Positions 38,104-50,154 of a DNA stretch of 64,000 bases are shown here, in pieces. The stretch's first letter is position 1. Each line of letters starts with the position of its first letter. The stretch is from Pseudomonas sp. KBW05 (lineage in GTDB: Bacteria; Pseudomonadota; Gammaproteobacteria; Pseudomonadales; Pseudomonadaceae). The notes under the pieces are model-generated. The model was not told where the DNA came from, did not search any database, and saw nothing but the letters and a program-made list of their open reading frames with translations. Location of the stretch: contig NZ_QAJM01000023.1 in the NCBI RefSeq assembly GCF_003852405.1, positions 107,268-171,267 on the forward strand. The letters are read 5' to 3'. The position numbers were made by a program, and so were the translations under genes.

Positions 38104-38216
38104 CCCCAATCCCCTGTGGGAGCGGGCTTGTCGGGCCGCCGCATCGCCGCGAAGGCGGCCTGTCAGCCAACACAGATGCAACTGACCCACCGCCATCGCA
38201 GGCAAGCCAACTCCCT
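38104..38216. repeat. REP-like sequence
   Basis: CCTGTGGGAGCGGGCTTGTC with its partial inverse AGGCAAGCCAACTCCC further right. Same family as the tandem array at 63614-64000. It separates the receptor gene from the sigma factor gene. Confidence 0.75.
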
Positions 38217-38313
38217 CCGTGATGTGTGTTGCCCAGCGGTTCTTGCTCCTACTCCGTTTTACTGGCATTCTTCGCGCAATTGGTAATATTTCCCATTTGA
38301 GAAATTTTTGCGC

Positions 38314-38856
38314 ATGCATGACATTCCTGCCGTGCTGAACGATTCAACCCGTCAGCAGACCCTTGCGGCAATGTACAGCGAGCACCACGGCTGGCTGCAC
38401 AGCTGGCTGCGCAAAAAACTGGGCTGTTCGCAAAACGCCGCCGACCTGGCCCACGACGCGTTCATCCGCGTGCTGATGCTCGCCGAGCCGCACAACATCA
38501 AGGAGCCCCGTGCCTTTCTCGCCACCACCGCCGGGCGCCTGCTGATCGATGGCGCGCGCCGCCGGCGTATCGAAAAAGCCTATATGGAAGCCCTGGTGAT
38601 CCAGTGCGAAGACGCCGGCATGCCCGACCCGGCCGCGATCCATGTGGCGCTGCAAGCCCTGGAGCGTATTGCCGAGATGCTCGCCGGCTTGCCCGCCAAG
38701 GTCCGCGAGGCGTTCCTGTTGAGCCGTCTCGACGGGCTGACCTACAGTGAGATCGCCACGCGCCTGGAGGTGTCCTCCAGCACGGTCAAAAACTACATTT
38801 CCAGTGCCCTGGTGCACTGCTACCACAGCCTGCACGCAGCCGATCCGCTGTCATGA
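38314..38856 (+). CDS. FecI-type ECF sigma factor
   Basis: 180 residues from ATG 38314 (TTG 38308 is an alternative). The sigma2 motif NAADLAHDAFIRVLM and the RAFLATTAGRLLIDGARRRR stretch are characteristic of FecI-like iron-starvation sigma factors; sigma4 has SEIATRLEVSSSTVKNYIS. It should turn on the receptor gene. Its stop overlaps the FecR-like start by four bases. Confidence 0.9.
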   Translation: MHDIPAVLNDSTRQQTLAAMYSEHHGWLHSWLRKKLGCSQNAADLAHDAFIRVLMLAEPHNIKEPRAFLATTAGRLLIDGARRRRIEKAYMEALVIQCEDAGMPDPAAIHVALQALERIAEMLAGLPAKVREAFLLSRLDGLTYSEIATRLEVSSSTVKNYISSALVHCYHSLHAADPLS

Positions 38857-39785
38857 GTTCCGAACAAATCATTCAGCAGGCAGCGAATTGGCTGACACGC
38901 CTGCACGACGAAGACGTCACCGATGCGGACCGCCAAGCCTTCCTCCTATGGTGCGACGCCGACCCACGGCATGCCGTCGCCATTGAGCGGATGCGCGGCC
39001 TGTGGGGCAGCCTGGATACGTTGCCCGCCCAGCCTGCGCGCCGAGCCCTCAACCGCGCGTTCGCGCCGCAACGCGCGCGTGCCGCCCAGGCGGTCGGTGT
39101 GCTCGGCCTGGTGCTCTGCGGTTGGATCGGCCTGCAACACCTGCCGTTGTGGATGGCCGACCAACGCACTGGCGTCGGCGAACGCCGCCAGATCGCCCTC
39201 GAAGACGGCAGCCAGCTACAGCTCAACAGCAACTCGGCGGTAGACGTGAAGTTCGACGGCCATCAGCGGGTGATCGAACTGCTGCAAGGCGAGTTGTGGG
39301 TGGAGGTGGCCAAGGATGCGCAGCGGCCGTTTGTGGTGCGCACCGACCAAGGCACGGCGACCGCGCTGGGCACCCGCTATCTGGTCAAGCGCGCGGCAGA
39401 CGGTACGACCGTGGTGACGGTGATCGAATCCACCGTGGCCGTCAAAGGTGATACCCGCGATGAGGTCAAGGTCACGGCCGGCCAGCGTGCGATCCTCGAT
39501 CACGGCCGCGCCCAACCCGCGCAAGCCACCGGCAGCGCCGACCCGGACGCCTGGACCCGTGGCCTGCTCAAGGTCAACGACCAGCCCCTCAGCGACGTCC
39601 TGCAAACCCTGGCCAGCTACCGCCACGGCATGGTGCGCTTTGATCCCCAGGCGTTGCGCAACCTGCGGGTGTCTGGGGTGTTCAAGCTCGATGACACGGC
39701 GGCGGCACTCGCGGCACTGGCGGACAATCTGCCGATCCAGGTGGAGTACTTCACCGACCTGCTGGTGGTGGTCAAGCCGCGCTAG
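38853..39785 (+). CDS. FecR-type anti-sigma factor / regulator
   Basis: 310 residues: N-terminal sigma-binding domain (LTRLHDEDVTDADRQAFLLW), one membrane helix (AVGVLGLVLCGWIGLQ, residues ~80-98), periplasmic FecR domain (~110-205, LEDGSQLQLNSNSAVDVKFD) and a C-terminal signalling domain (SDVLQTLASYRHGMVRFDPQ). It passes a signal from an outer-membrane receptor to the sigma factor. The adjacent receptor lacks the usual contact domain. Stop overlaps the convergent activator gene. Confidence 0.9.
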   Translation: MSSEQIIQQAANWLTRLHDEDVTDADRQAFLLWCDADPRHAVAIERMRGLWGSLDTLPAQPARRALNRAFAPQRARAAQAVGVLGLVLCGWIGLQHLPLWMADQRTGVGERRQIALEDGSQLQLNSNSAVDVKFDGHQRVIELLQGELWVEVAKDAQRPFVVRTDQGTATALGTRYLVKRAADGTTVVTVIESTVAVKGDTRDEVKVTAGQRAILDHGRAQPAQATGSADPDAWTRGLLKVNDQPLSDVLQTLASYRHGMVRFDPQALRNLRVSGVFKLDDTAAALAALADNLPIQVEYFTDLLVVVKPR

Positions 39786-41599
39786 GGTTCGTTCTGGCGC
39801 AGGCGCTTGTACAGGGTGTTGCGGCTGACGCCCAGTTCCCGCGCCAGGTGGGAAATATTCCCGCCGAGTGCCTTCAAGCGTTGGTTCAAGTCGATGCTCT
39901 CATCCAGAGACTCATCGGCTGGCCGTGGCGCGGGTACGTGCAGATCTACAAAAAAATCATCCGGCAAGTGCTCCGCACGGATCGGCTGCTCCTCGGCCAT
40001 CGCCAGCGCCACCTGCAATACGCTGCTCACCTGGCGCAAATTCCCCGGCCACGGGTGCTGCTCAAACAACGCCAGCACCTCAGCGCTCAGCCCGGCCCAT
40101 TGGGTCGGTTCGCGGTGCTGCTGCCACAGTTGCTGGAACAACGCCTGCTTGTCGGTGCGTTCGCGCAAGGGCGGCAGCTCCAGGGTCAGGCCGCCGATGC
40201 GGTAGTACAAATCCTCACGAAACCGCCCGGCCTGCACCCACTCCCGCAGGGCGCGGTTGGTGGCAGAGATGATGCGCAAATCTACCGGGAACAACTCACT
40301 GCTGCCGACAGGCTGCACGCACCGTTCCTGCAAGACCCGCAGTAACCGTGCCTGGGTGGGCAGCGGCATGTCGCCGATTTCATCGAGGAACAGCGTGCCC
40401 TTGTCGGCCTTGCGGATCAGGCCAATGCTGCCTTTCTGATTGGCGCCGGTGAATGCGCCTTTTTCGTAGCCGAACAGTTCCGATTCCACCAGCTCCGCAG
40501 GAATCGCCGCACAGTTCACCGCGATAAATGCCTGCTGGCTGCGGGAACTCACCTGGTGCAGGGCTTTGACGAACACCTCTTTGCCCACCCCGGTCTCGCC
40601 GTGGATCAGCAGCGGGATGTCCTTCTCCAACAGGCGCTCGGCCTGGCGTACGGCTTTTTCCACGCGGGCGTCGCCGAAGTGCAAGGTCTTCAGCCCAATC
40701 GACGTCGGCTTTGGCGGCGTAGGTTGTGTGAATATTCGCGCCTGCACCGGTATTTGTTTGGGCCGTTTCAACAGGCACTGGAACCGATTGCGTCCCTCCG
40801 CCTGCAAGGAGAACGGCAGTCCTTCCGGCTGGTTCAGTAACTCCAGCAGCGACACCTTGAACAAACTGTCGATCATCACCCGCGACAAACTGATACCCAG
40901 CAGGTTGTCCGCGCGGCGGTTGGCCGACAGCACCTGGCCGCTGTCGTCGAAGATCAGCAGGCCGGCCCATTGACTGTCCAGGTTGTTCAGGCCGGTGTTG
41001 AAGGTCAGTTGGAAATGCTCGCCGCGAAACAGGTTGAGGATCAGCCGGTTTTCCACGGTCTGGCTCATCATCTTGACCATGCCCAGGGTGTGGGAGGGCG
41101 GCAGGTAGCTGTCGCTGGACACGTCTAGCACGGCAATGATCTCGCGCTGCGCATCGAAAATCGGCGCCGCCGAACCGGTCATGAAGCGGTTGGCCTTGAG
41201 GAAGTGTTCGTCATGCTCGATATGCACGGCCTGGGCGCAAGCCAGCGCGGTGCCGATGGCATTGGTGCCGCTGGAGCGCTCGCGCCAACTGGCGCCGGGG
41301 TTGAAACCGCGGGCCAGCTTCGGCTCGATGAAACGCTGGGTGCCCCACGACGTCAGCACCTGGCCCTGGTTGTCGGCCAGCATGATCAGGCAGTTGGAAT
41401 TGCTCAGGATGTTTTCGTAGTAGGGCAGTACTTCCTGGTGGGTGGTCTGCACCAGGGAGTGCTGGCTTTCCAGCAGTTGGCTGATGCCTTCGGCGGGCAG
41501 TTGGTCGAAGCTGGGGGCGCTTTGATGGTCCAGGCCAAACGCGCGGCAACGGCGCCAGGATTCCTGGATAAGGGTGTCGTGAGCCAAGGGTTCGGCCAT
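39782..41599 (-). CDS. Sigma-54 activator (AcoR-like)
   Basis: 605 residues from ATG 41599. Domains: GAF-like sensor (~60-200), a further sensory part with PAS-like character (~205-300), AAA+ domain with Walker A GETGVGKE, the sigma-54-contacting GAFTGA loop and DEIGDMP, then a C-terminal Fis-type HTH (ISHLARELGVSRNTLYKRLR). It hydrolyses ATP to open sigma-54 promoters. Divergent from the glycerol-type ABC operon, which has a GG-N10-GC promoter and TGTTCA boxes, so it probably controls that operon. Confidence 0.92.
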   Translation of the reverse strand: MAEPLAHDTLIQESWRRCRAFGLDHQSAPSFDQLPAEGISQLLESQHSLVQTTHQEVLPYYENILSNSNCLIMLADNQGQVLTSWGTQRFIEPKLARGFNPGASWRERSSGTNAIGTALACAQAVHIEHDEHFLKANRFMTGSAAPIFDAQREIIAVLDVSSDSYLPPSHTLGMVKMMSQTVENRLILNLFRGEHFQLTFNTGLNNLDSQWAGLLIFDDSGQVLSANRRADNLLGISLSRVMIDSLFKVSLLELLNQPEGLPFSLQAEGRNRFQCLLKRPKQIPVQARIFTQPTPPKPTSIGLKTLHFGDARVEKAVRQAERLLEKDIPLLIHGETGVGKEVFVKALHQVSSRSQQAFIAVNCAAIPAELVESELFGYEKGAFTGANQKGSIGLIRKADKGTLFLDEIGDMPLPTQARLLRVLQERCVQPVGSSELFPVDLRIISATNRALREWVQAGRFREDLYYRIGGLTLELPPLRERTDKQALFQQLWQQHREPTQWAGLSAEVLALFEQHPWPGNLRQVSSVLQVALAMAEEQPIRAEHLPDDFFVDLHVPAPRPADESLDESIDLNQRLKALGGNISHLARELGVSRNTLYKRLRQNEP

Positions 41600-41663
41600 G
41601 GGGTGACCTTCATTTTTATTGTTATGGGGTCTTGCACAAACCAACGGTTGAAACCAGATCAAC

Positions 41664-41695
41664 CTGTGGCAGCAGGCAAGCCAGCTCCCACATTT
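41664..41695. repeat. Short REP-like palindrome
   Basis: Contains CAGGCAAGCCAGCTCCCACA, a half REP, in the region between the activator and the UAS boxes. Confidence 0.55.
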
Positions 41696-41732
41696 AATCG
41701 GCTGTGTTGGTTAAATCGAGTTCGAAGAGTGT

Positions 41733-41801
41733 TGTTCAGAACTGTTCATTGTCAACCCCCGGACTGTTCAGTTGTTCACCCGGATTGTTCACTCCTGAAC
41801 A
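41733..41801. promoter_or_regulatory. Cluster of TGTTCA boxes (probable activator UAS)
   Basis: TGTTCA at 41733, 41743, 41765, 41773 and 41786, and its inverse TGAACA at 41796. The last pair forms a perfect palindrome TGTTCA-CTCC-TGAACA. Position 40-120 bases upstream of a sigma-54 promoter fits an enhancer for the divergent activator. Confidence 0.75.
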
Positions 41802-41843
41802 TGCCGTTCAAGCCAATTCCTCACACATCAAGCACTTGCAGTT

Positions 41844-41860
41844 TTGGCACGAAACTCGCT
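41844..41860 (+). promoter_or_regulatory. Sigma-54 promoter of the glycerol-type ABC operon
   Basis: TTGGCACGAAACTCGCT: the invariant GG (-24) and GC (-12) are separated by exactly ten bases, and TGGCAC is the full consensus -24. The -12 TCGC has one mismatch to TTGC. It lies 44 bases upstream of the first ATPase gene. Confidence 0.82.
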
Positions 41861-41904
41861 CTGACGAATGGCCAGATTCATTCCAATAATAAAAAGGTCG
41901 TGTC

Positions 41905-42998
41905 ATGTCATTGACCCTGGAACACGTCTCCCGCGTCGTTGAAGGCCAAACCTGGATCGACGACGCCACCCTGCGTTTCGAACCCGGCTCCTTTAACGTC
42001 CTACTCGGCCGCACCCTGTCCGGCAAGACCAGCCTGATGCGCCTGATGGCCGGCCTGGACAAGCCCGACAGCGGTCGCATCCTGATGAATGGTGTGGATG
42101 TCACCCACAAACCGGTGCGCTTGCGCAACGTGTCGATGGTGTACCAGCAGTTCATCAACTACCCGACCATGACTGTCTTCGAAAACATCGCGTCGCCCTT
42201 GCGCCAGGCCGGTGTGGCCAACGAGTTGATCCAGAGCAAAGTGTTCGAGACTGCGAAAATGTTGCGCATCGAGAAGTTCCTACAGCGTCATCCGCTGGAG
42301 TTGTCCGGCGGCCAGCAACAACGCACGGCCATGGCCCGTGCGCTGGTCAAGGATGCCGAGCTGATCCTGTTCGATGAGCCGCTGGTGAACCTGGACTACA
42401 AACTGCGTGAAGAACTGCGTCAGGAAATGCGCGAACTGTTCAAGGCGCGCCATACCATCGCCATCTACGCCACCACCGAACCCAACGAAGCCCTGGCACT
42501 GGGGGGTACCACCACCATCCTTCATGAAGGCCGGGTGATCCAGAGCGGCAAGGCGGCTGAGGTCTATCACCAGCCGCAGAGTGTGCTCGCTGCCGAGTTG
42601 TTTTCCGAGCCACCGATCAACCTGATGCCGGGGCGCATCAGCGGCAATGAAGTGAGTTTCGCCAATTTCGTGCACTTTCCGCTCAACGTCGATTTGCGCC
42701 CCATCGGCGAAGGTGAATTCCGCTTCGGTGTGCGCCCCAGTCATATCAGCCTGGTGCCGAGCAACGATGACGACCTGGAGCTGGCGGTGACCGTGGAAGT
42801 CGCCGAGATCAGCGGTTCGGAAACCTTCCTGCATGTGCGCAGCGAACATTTCCTGTTGGTGCTGCACCTGCCGGGGGTACACGAGTACGACGTCGACGCG
42901 CCGATCCGCGTGTATATCCCTACCCATAAACTGTTTGTGTTCGATAGCCAGGGCCGTCTGGTCCAGGCCCCCGGGCGCCGTGTTGCGAGGGTTGCCTG

Positions 42999-42999
<1 letters not shown>
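41905..42999 (+). CDS. Glycerol-type ABC importer ATPase 1 (GlpS-like)
   Basis: 364 residues, MalK-like with C-terminal TOBE domain. Walker A GRTLSGKT (residues 35-42), signature LSGGQQQR (133-140) and Walker B ILFDEP are present, but the H-loop His is replaced by Glu192 (ATTEPNEAL where VTHDQxEA is usual). With its partner it energises a CUT1-type importer; the gene set matches the GlpSTPQUV glycerol transporter described in Rhizobium leguminosarum. First gene of the operon; stop overlaps the next start by one base. Confidence 0.9.
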
Positions 43000-44959
<1,960 letters not shown>

Positions 44960-44969
44960 GGCCGCCAAC

Positions 44970-45785
<816 letters not shown>

Positions 45786-45795
45786 GGAGTCGATG

Positions 45796-46068
45796 ATGGA
45801 ATGGATGGCCTGGACCACCCCAACCGCACTGTTCTTCGGTGGCATCGCGCTGATTCTGGCGGGCATGACCACCTGGGAACTGCGTTCGCCGAGTATTCCC
45901 CGGCGCGGTTTTTTGCCGATCAGCACCACCCGTGGTGATCGTTTGTTTATTGGTCTTCTCGGCAGCGCCTACCTGCATTTGCTGGTAATCGGCGTCACCG
46001 GCTGGAGCATCTGGGCGGCGACTGCGCTGTCCCTGGTGTGGCTGTTGAGCGTGATGCGTTGGGGCTAG
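45796..46068 (+). CDS. DUF2160 membrane protein (GlpU-like)
   Basis: 90 residues from ATG 45796, with GAGGAG upstream (ATG 45793 is closer and less ideal). Two membrane helices (TALFFGGIALILAGMT and GLLGSAYLHLLVIGVTG) and the motif IPRRGFLPISTTRGDRLF. A DUF2160 gene in this position is a hallmark of the glycerol-type ABC operon; its job in transport is not known. Confidence 0.85.
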   Translation: MEWMAWTTPTALFFGGIALILAGMTTWELRSPSIPRRGFLPISTTRGDRLFIGLLGSAYLHLLVIGVTGWSIWAATALSLVWLLSVMRWG

Positions 46069-46100
46069 TGCCCTTATGAATAAACAACCAGGAGGTCTCT

Positions 46101-47843
46101 ATGTTCGATAAAAACAATAAGCTGCGACATAGCATTTCATTGGCCGCCGTTCTGGCCCTCAGCGGTTTGAGTGCCTCGGCCTGGGCCGATGCGTACGAAG
46201 ATGCCGCGAAAAAATGGATCGGCAGCGAGTTCAAGCCATCAACGCTCACGGCCGAGCAGCAGCTCGAAGAGTTGAAATGGTTTATCAAGGCGTCAGAACC
46301 GTTCCGTGGGATGAAGATCAACGTGGTGTCGGAAACCCTCACCACCCACGAGTACGAATCCAAGGTGCTGGCAAAGGCCTTCAGCGAAATCACCGGGATC
46401 AAGCTGACCCACGACCTGCTGCAGGAAGGCGACGTGGTGGAAAAACTGCAAACCCAGATGCAGTCCGACAAAAACATCTATGACGGCTGGGTCAACGATT
46501 CCGACTTGATCGGTACGCACTTTCGCTACGGCAAGACCGAATCCATTACCGACTTGATGGCCAATGAGGGCAAGGACTTCACCTCACCAACCCTGGACCT
46601 GAAGGACTTTATCGGCCTGTCCTTCACCACCGCACCGGACGGCAAGATCTACCAGCTGCCCGACCAGCAATTCGCCAACCTCTACTGGTTCCGCGCCGAT
46701 TGGTTCGAACGCGCGGACCTGAAAGCCAAGTTCAAGGAAAAGTACGGCTATGACCTCGGCGTGCCAGTGAACTGGTCGGCCTACGAAGACATTGCCAAAT
46801 TCTTCAGCGAAGACGTCAAGGAAATCGACGGCAAGCGCGTGTATGGGCACATGGACTACGGCAAGAAAGACCCGTCCCTCGGCTGGCGCTTCACCGATGC
46901 CTGGTTCTCCATGGCCGGTGGCGGCGACAAAGGCCTGCCCAACGGCCTACCCGTGGACGAGTGGGGCATTCGCGTCGAGGACTGCCACCCGGTGGGTTCC
47001 AGCGTCACCCGTGGCGGCGACACCAACGGCCCGGCGGCGGTGTTCGCCACGCAAAAATACGTGGATTGGATGAAGGCTTACGCGCCACCGGAAGCCGCGG
47101 GCATGACCTTCTCCGAATCTGGCCCGGTGCCGTCCCAGGGCAATATCGCCCAGCAGATCTTCTGGTACACCGCGTTTACCGCTGACATGGTCAAGCCAGG
47201 CCTGCCGGTAGTGAATGCCGACGGCACCCCGAAATGGCGCATGGCGCCGTCGCCTGTCGGCCCTTACTGGGAAGAGGGCATGAAGAAGGGTTATCAGGAC
47301 GTAGGCTCCTGGACCTTCATGAAATCCACTCCAGAGAAGCAAAAGCTTGCGGCCTGGCTCTATGCACAGTTCGTGACCTCGAAAACCGTCTCGCTGAAGA
47401 AAACCATCGTTGGCCTGACGCCGATTCGTGAGTCCGACATCAACTCCCAGGCCATGACCGACATGGCGCCGAAACTGGGCGGTTTGGTAGAGTTCTACCG
47501 CAGTCCGGCTCGACTACAGTGGTCGCCGACCGGCACCAACGTGCCGGACTACCCGCGCCTGGCGCAGCTGTGGTGGAGCAACATCGCCGCCGCCGCCAGC
47601 GGCGAGAAAACCCCGCAGCAAGCGCTGGACAACCTGGCCAAGGAGCAAGACGCGATCATGACGCGCCTGGAACGCTCCAAGGTGCAACCGGTGTGCGGCC
47701 CGAAAATGAACCCCGAGCGTGACGCGCAATACTGGTTCGACCAGCCGGGTGCGCCGAAGCCGAAACTGGCGAACGAAAAACCGAAAGGCGAGACCGTGGC
47801 TTACGGTGACCTGCTCAAGCAGTGGGAGGCGGCGCGCAAGTAA
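46101..47843 (+). CDS. Glycerol-type ABC substrate-binding protein (GlpV-like)
   Basis: 580 residues, long for a binding protein but normal for this family. Signal peptide (ISLAAVLALSGLSASAWA), then the bilobal solute-binding fold with DLLQEGDVVEKLQTQMQ and PVNWSAYEDIAKF. Shine-Dalgarno AGGAGG just upstream. It is the last operon gene and is followed by a strong terminator. Confidence 0.9.
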   Translation: MFDKNNKLRHSISLAAVLALSGLSASAWADAYEDAAKKWIGSEFKPSTLTAEQQLEELKWFIKASEPFRGMKINVVSETLTTHEYESKVLAKAFSEITGIKLTHDLLQEGDVVEKLQTQMQSDKNIYDGWVNDSDLIGTHFRYGKTESITDLMANEGKDFTSPTLDLKDFIGLSFTTAPDGKIYQLPDQQFANLYWFRADWFERADLKAKFKEKYGYDLGVPVNWSAYEDIAKFFSEDVKEIDGKRVYGHMDYGKKDPSLGWRFTDAWFSMAGGGDKGLPNGLPVDEWGIRVEDCHPVGSSVTRGGDTNGPAAVFATQKYVDWMKAYAPPEAAGMTFSESGPVPSQGNIAQQIFWYTAFTADMVKPGLPVVNADGTPKWRMAPSPVGPYWEEGMKKGYQDVGSWTFMKSTPEKQKLAAWLYAQFVTSKTVSLKKTIVGLTPIRESDINSQAMTDMAPKLGGLVEFYRSPARLQWSPTGTNVPDYPRLAQLWWSNIAAAASGEKTPQQALDNLAKEQDAIMTRLERSKVQPVCGPKMNPERDAQYWFDQPGAPKPKLANEKPKGETVAYGDLLKQWEAARK

Positions 47844-47858
47844 ACGAGTTGGATAAAA

Positions 47859-47888
47859 CAAAACGGCACTCAGGTGCCGTTTTGTTTG
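47859..47888 (+). terminator. Terminator of the ABC operon
   Basis: Perfect 11-bp stem CAAAACGGCAC / GTGCCGTTTTG with loop TCAG, followed by TTT. Because the arms carry both A and T runs it can work in both directions. Confidence 0.93.
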
Positions 47889-47923
47889 GATTGAAATACA
47901 TACCTCAGTACAAAGCGATCAAA

Positions 47924-47951
47924 TGTGGGAACTGGCAAGCCAGCTCCCACA
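47924..47951. repeat. Minimal REP palindrome
   Basis: TGTGGGAACTGGC-AA-GCCAGCTCCCACA, a 13-bp stem with one mismatch, between the convergent ABC operon and AraC gene. Confidence 0.75.
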
Positions 47952-47963
47952 ATAGTCCTGCGC

Positions 47964-48863
47964 TTACTGACGACCTTTGTTCGCCGCCAAAATCCGCGCC
48001 GTATCCCGCGCCGGCGGCAGGCCAAACACCCGCGCATAGTCCCGGCTGAACTGGGTCGCGCTTTCATACCCCACCTCAAACGCTGCGCTGGTCACGCTGC
48101 TCGCACTGGCCACCATCAAGGTGCGCGCCTGTAACAAGCGCACGCGCTTCTGATACTGCAACGGGCTCAGGTTGGTCACCGCCTTGAAGTGGCGGTGAAA
48201 CGCCGAAACGCTCATGGTTGCCATTGATGCCAGCGCGTCAACGCGAATTGGTTCGGCAAAGTCACGGCGAATCCACTGGATGGCTCGGCTGACCCGCGCC
48301 ATGGCCGTATCCGGCGCGGCAATCTCGCGCAACATCCAGCCGTGGGGGCCTTGCAGCACGTGGTAGAGGATTTCCCGTTCGTACGCAGGCGCCAAGGCGG
48401 CAATCGCGACGGGATCGCCCATCAGGCGCAGCATGCGTACCCACGCATCCATCAGCGCAGGCGTGACGGCCGCCACCGAAAACCCCGCTTCCTGCTCGCA
48501 GCGCCCGCTGGGCGATGGCAGGTCGTTGAGTAGGGTGGTCAGCACGGTCGGGTCCAGGGTCAAGCTCACCGCCAAGTAAGGCTCGCCGGTACTCGCCGGG
48601 TTCACCACCCCCACGGCGGGCAACTCGATAGACATCACAAAATACGTCGCTGGGTCGTAATGCAAGGTGCGGTCGCCGACGGTCATGCACTTACTGCCCT
48701 GTAGGATCAGGTTGATCATCGGGTCATACACGGCCGCGAGCATATGCTCGGGAATCGCCCCCTGGACCATCGCCACGCGCGGGATGCCGGTCTCGGTGCG
48801 GCGGTTTTCGGCGTTTGCGGCCAAGGCGCGCAGTTCGATCAATTGAGTATTCATGATGGCCAT
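47964..48863 (-). CDS. AraC family transcriptional regulator
   Basis: 299 residues from ATG 48863, which has GGAGG six bases upstream on the minus strand. N-terminal AraC_N ligand-binding domain (RVAMVQGAIPEHMLAAVYDP, DPATYFVMSIELP) and C-terminal double HTH (ALASMATMSVSAFHRHFKAV, AFEVGYESATQFSRDYAR). Divergent from an SDR gene with a 129-base spacer; probably its activator. Paralogue of the AraC gene at 51703. Confidence 0.9.
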   Translation of the reverse strand: MAIMNTQLIELRALAANAENRRTETGIPRVAMVQGAIPEHMLAAVYDPMINLILQGSKCMTVGDRTLHYDPATYFVMSIELPAVGVVNPASTGEPYLAVSLTLDPTVLTTLLNDLPSPSGRCEQEAGFSVAAVTPALMDAWVRMLRLMGDPVAIAALAPAYEREILYHVLQGPHGWMLREIAAPDTAMARVSRAIQWIRRDFAEPIRVDALASMATMSVSAFHRHFKAVTNLSPLQYQKRVRLLQARTLMVASASSVTSAAFEVGYESATQFSRDYARVFGLPPARDTARILAANKGRQ

Positions 48864-48992
48864 GCTGTTCCTCCCTTCGGACCCTACGCAAGCAAAAAGC
48901 AGAAACAGGCAGGATTGAAGTAGGAACGGCTGAGTTGCCGGGTAGGGCGAGGGCTACTGTGCTCACTCAACTTTTCAGCAGTGGAGCAGGCC

Positions 48993-49736
48993 ATGAGCGT
49001 CATCGTGATTACCGGAGGCAGCCGCGGGATCGGTGCCAGTACCGCCGAGTTGTGTGCTCGCCAAGGCCATGGCGTGATTCTCACCTATAACCGCAACCCG
49101 GCTGCGGCGCAGGCGGTGGTGCAGCGGATCGAAGCCGCCGGTGGCAAGGCCGTAGCGCTGGCATTGGATGTTTCCGCTGTCAGTACATTCGCCACTTTCC
49201 GCGAAACGCTGGTGCAAGCCTTGGACACCACCTGGGGCGTCAGCACCTTGAGCGGCCTGGTGAACAACGCCGGCTATGGCCTGTTCAACCCCCTGGAGTC
49301 GGTGACCGAGGCGCAGTTCGACGGCCTGTTCAGCGTGCACCTGAAAGGGCCGTTTTTCCTGACCCAGGCTTTACTGCCGTTGCTGGAAGAGCACGCCAGC
49401 ATCGTCAACCTCACCAGTGCCACCACCCGTGTTGCGACCGCAGGCGTGGCGCCTTACGCCGCATTCAAAGGTGGCCTGGATGTACTCACCCGCTACATGG
49501 CCAAGGAATTCGGCGAGCGGCGGATTCGCGCCAATGCTGTTTCGCCCGGCGCCATCCGCACCGAACTGGGCGGTGGCTTGAACGATGAGTTCGAGGCCCT
49601 GTTGGCCGGGCAAACCGCACTCGGTCGTGTCGGAGAGCCTGAAGACGTGGCGCGGGTAATCGCGCTGTTGTTGTCGGAAGAAACCCGTTGGATCAATGCC
49701 CAGACGATTGAAGTCGCGGGCGGCTACATCATCTGA
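48993..49736 (+). CDS. SDR family oxidoreductase
   Basis: 247 residues from ATG 48993, with GGAG eight bases upstream (an in-frame ATG at 48981 lacks it). NAD(P)-binding TGGSRGIG, NNAG motif and active-site Tyr-Lys in YAAFK; Ser before it in NLTSATT. Classical short-chain dehydrogenase/reductase; substrate unknown. It is followed after 16 bases by a VOC gene, and the downstream genes likely share the transcript. Confidence 0.9.
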   Translation: MSVIVITGGSRGIGASTAELCARQGHGVILTYNRNPAAAQAVVQRIEAAGGKAVALALDVSAVSTFATFRETLVQALDTTWGVSTLSGLVNNAGYGLFNPLESVTEAQFDGLFSVHLKGPFFLTQALLPLLEEHASIVNLTSATTRVATAGVAPYAAFKGGLDVLTRYMAKEFGERRIRANAVSPGAIRTELGGGLNDEFEALLAGQTALGRVGEPEDVARVIALLLSEETRWINAQTIEVAGGYII

Positions 49737-49752
49737 ATCGCGAGGCCACATC

Positions 49753-50154
49753 ATGCTGGATCATCTGTTTATCTCGGTCAGCGACATCGAGCGCTCTGTA
49801 CGCTTTTACGAAGCCACCCTCAAACCCTTGGGCATCACTGCGCGGCTTGACTACGACGGCAAGGACGGGCCACCCGGCCACCCGGACCTGAAGGGCTTTG
49901 GCGCCCATGGGCGGATGTTCTTCTGGCTGCGTGAAGGCGTGGTCGAAGGGCGAGCAGTGCATGTGGGCTTTGTCGCCAACAACCGAGCCGAGGTGGAAAA
50001 GGCCTACGCTGCGGCCCTGGACAACGGCGCCATCGATAACGGTGCACCGGGTGCGCGCTTGCATTACGACCCCAACTACTACGCGGCCAACGTCCTCGAT
50101 CCGGACGGCTACAGCCTTGAATTCGTCTACAAAAACTGGCAGCACACCCTATGA
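49753..50154 (+). CDS. VOC family protein (glyoxalase/dioxygenase-like)
   Basis: 133 residues from ATG 49753. Vicinal oxygen chelate features: LDHLFISVSDIERSVRFYEA, a central HVGFVANNRAEVEKAY and C-terminal DPDGYSLEFVY. His and Glu metal ligands are plausible at His5, His75 and Glu in LEFVY. Substrate unknown. Overlaps the next gene by four bases. Confidence 0.88.
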   Translation: MLDHLFISVSDIERSVRFYEATLKPLGITARLDYDGKDGPPGHPDLKGFGAHGRMFFWLREGVVEGRAVHVGFVANNRAEVEKAYAAALDNGAIDNGAPGARLHYDPNYYAANVLDPDGYSLEFVYKNWQHTL

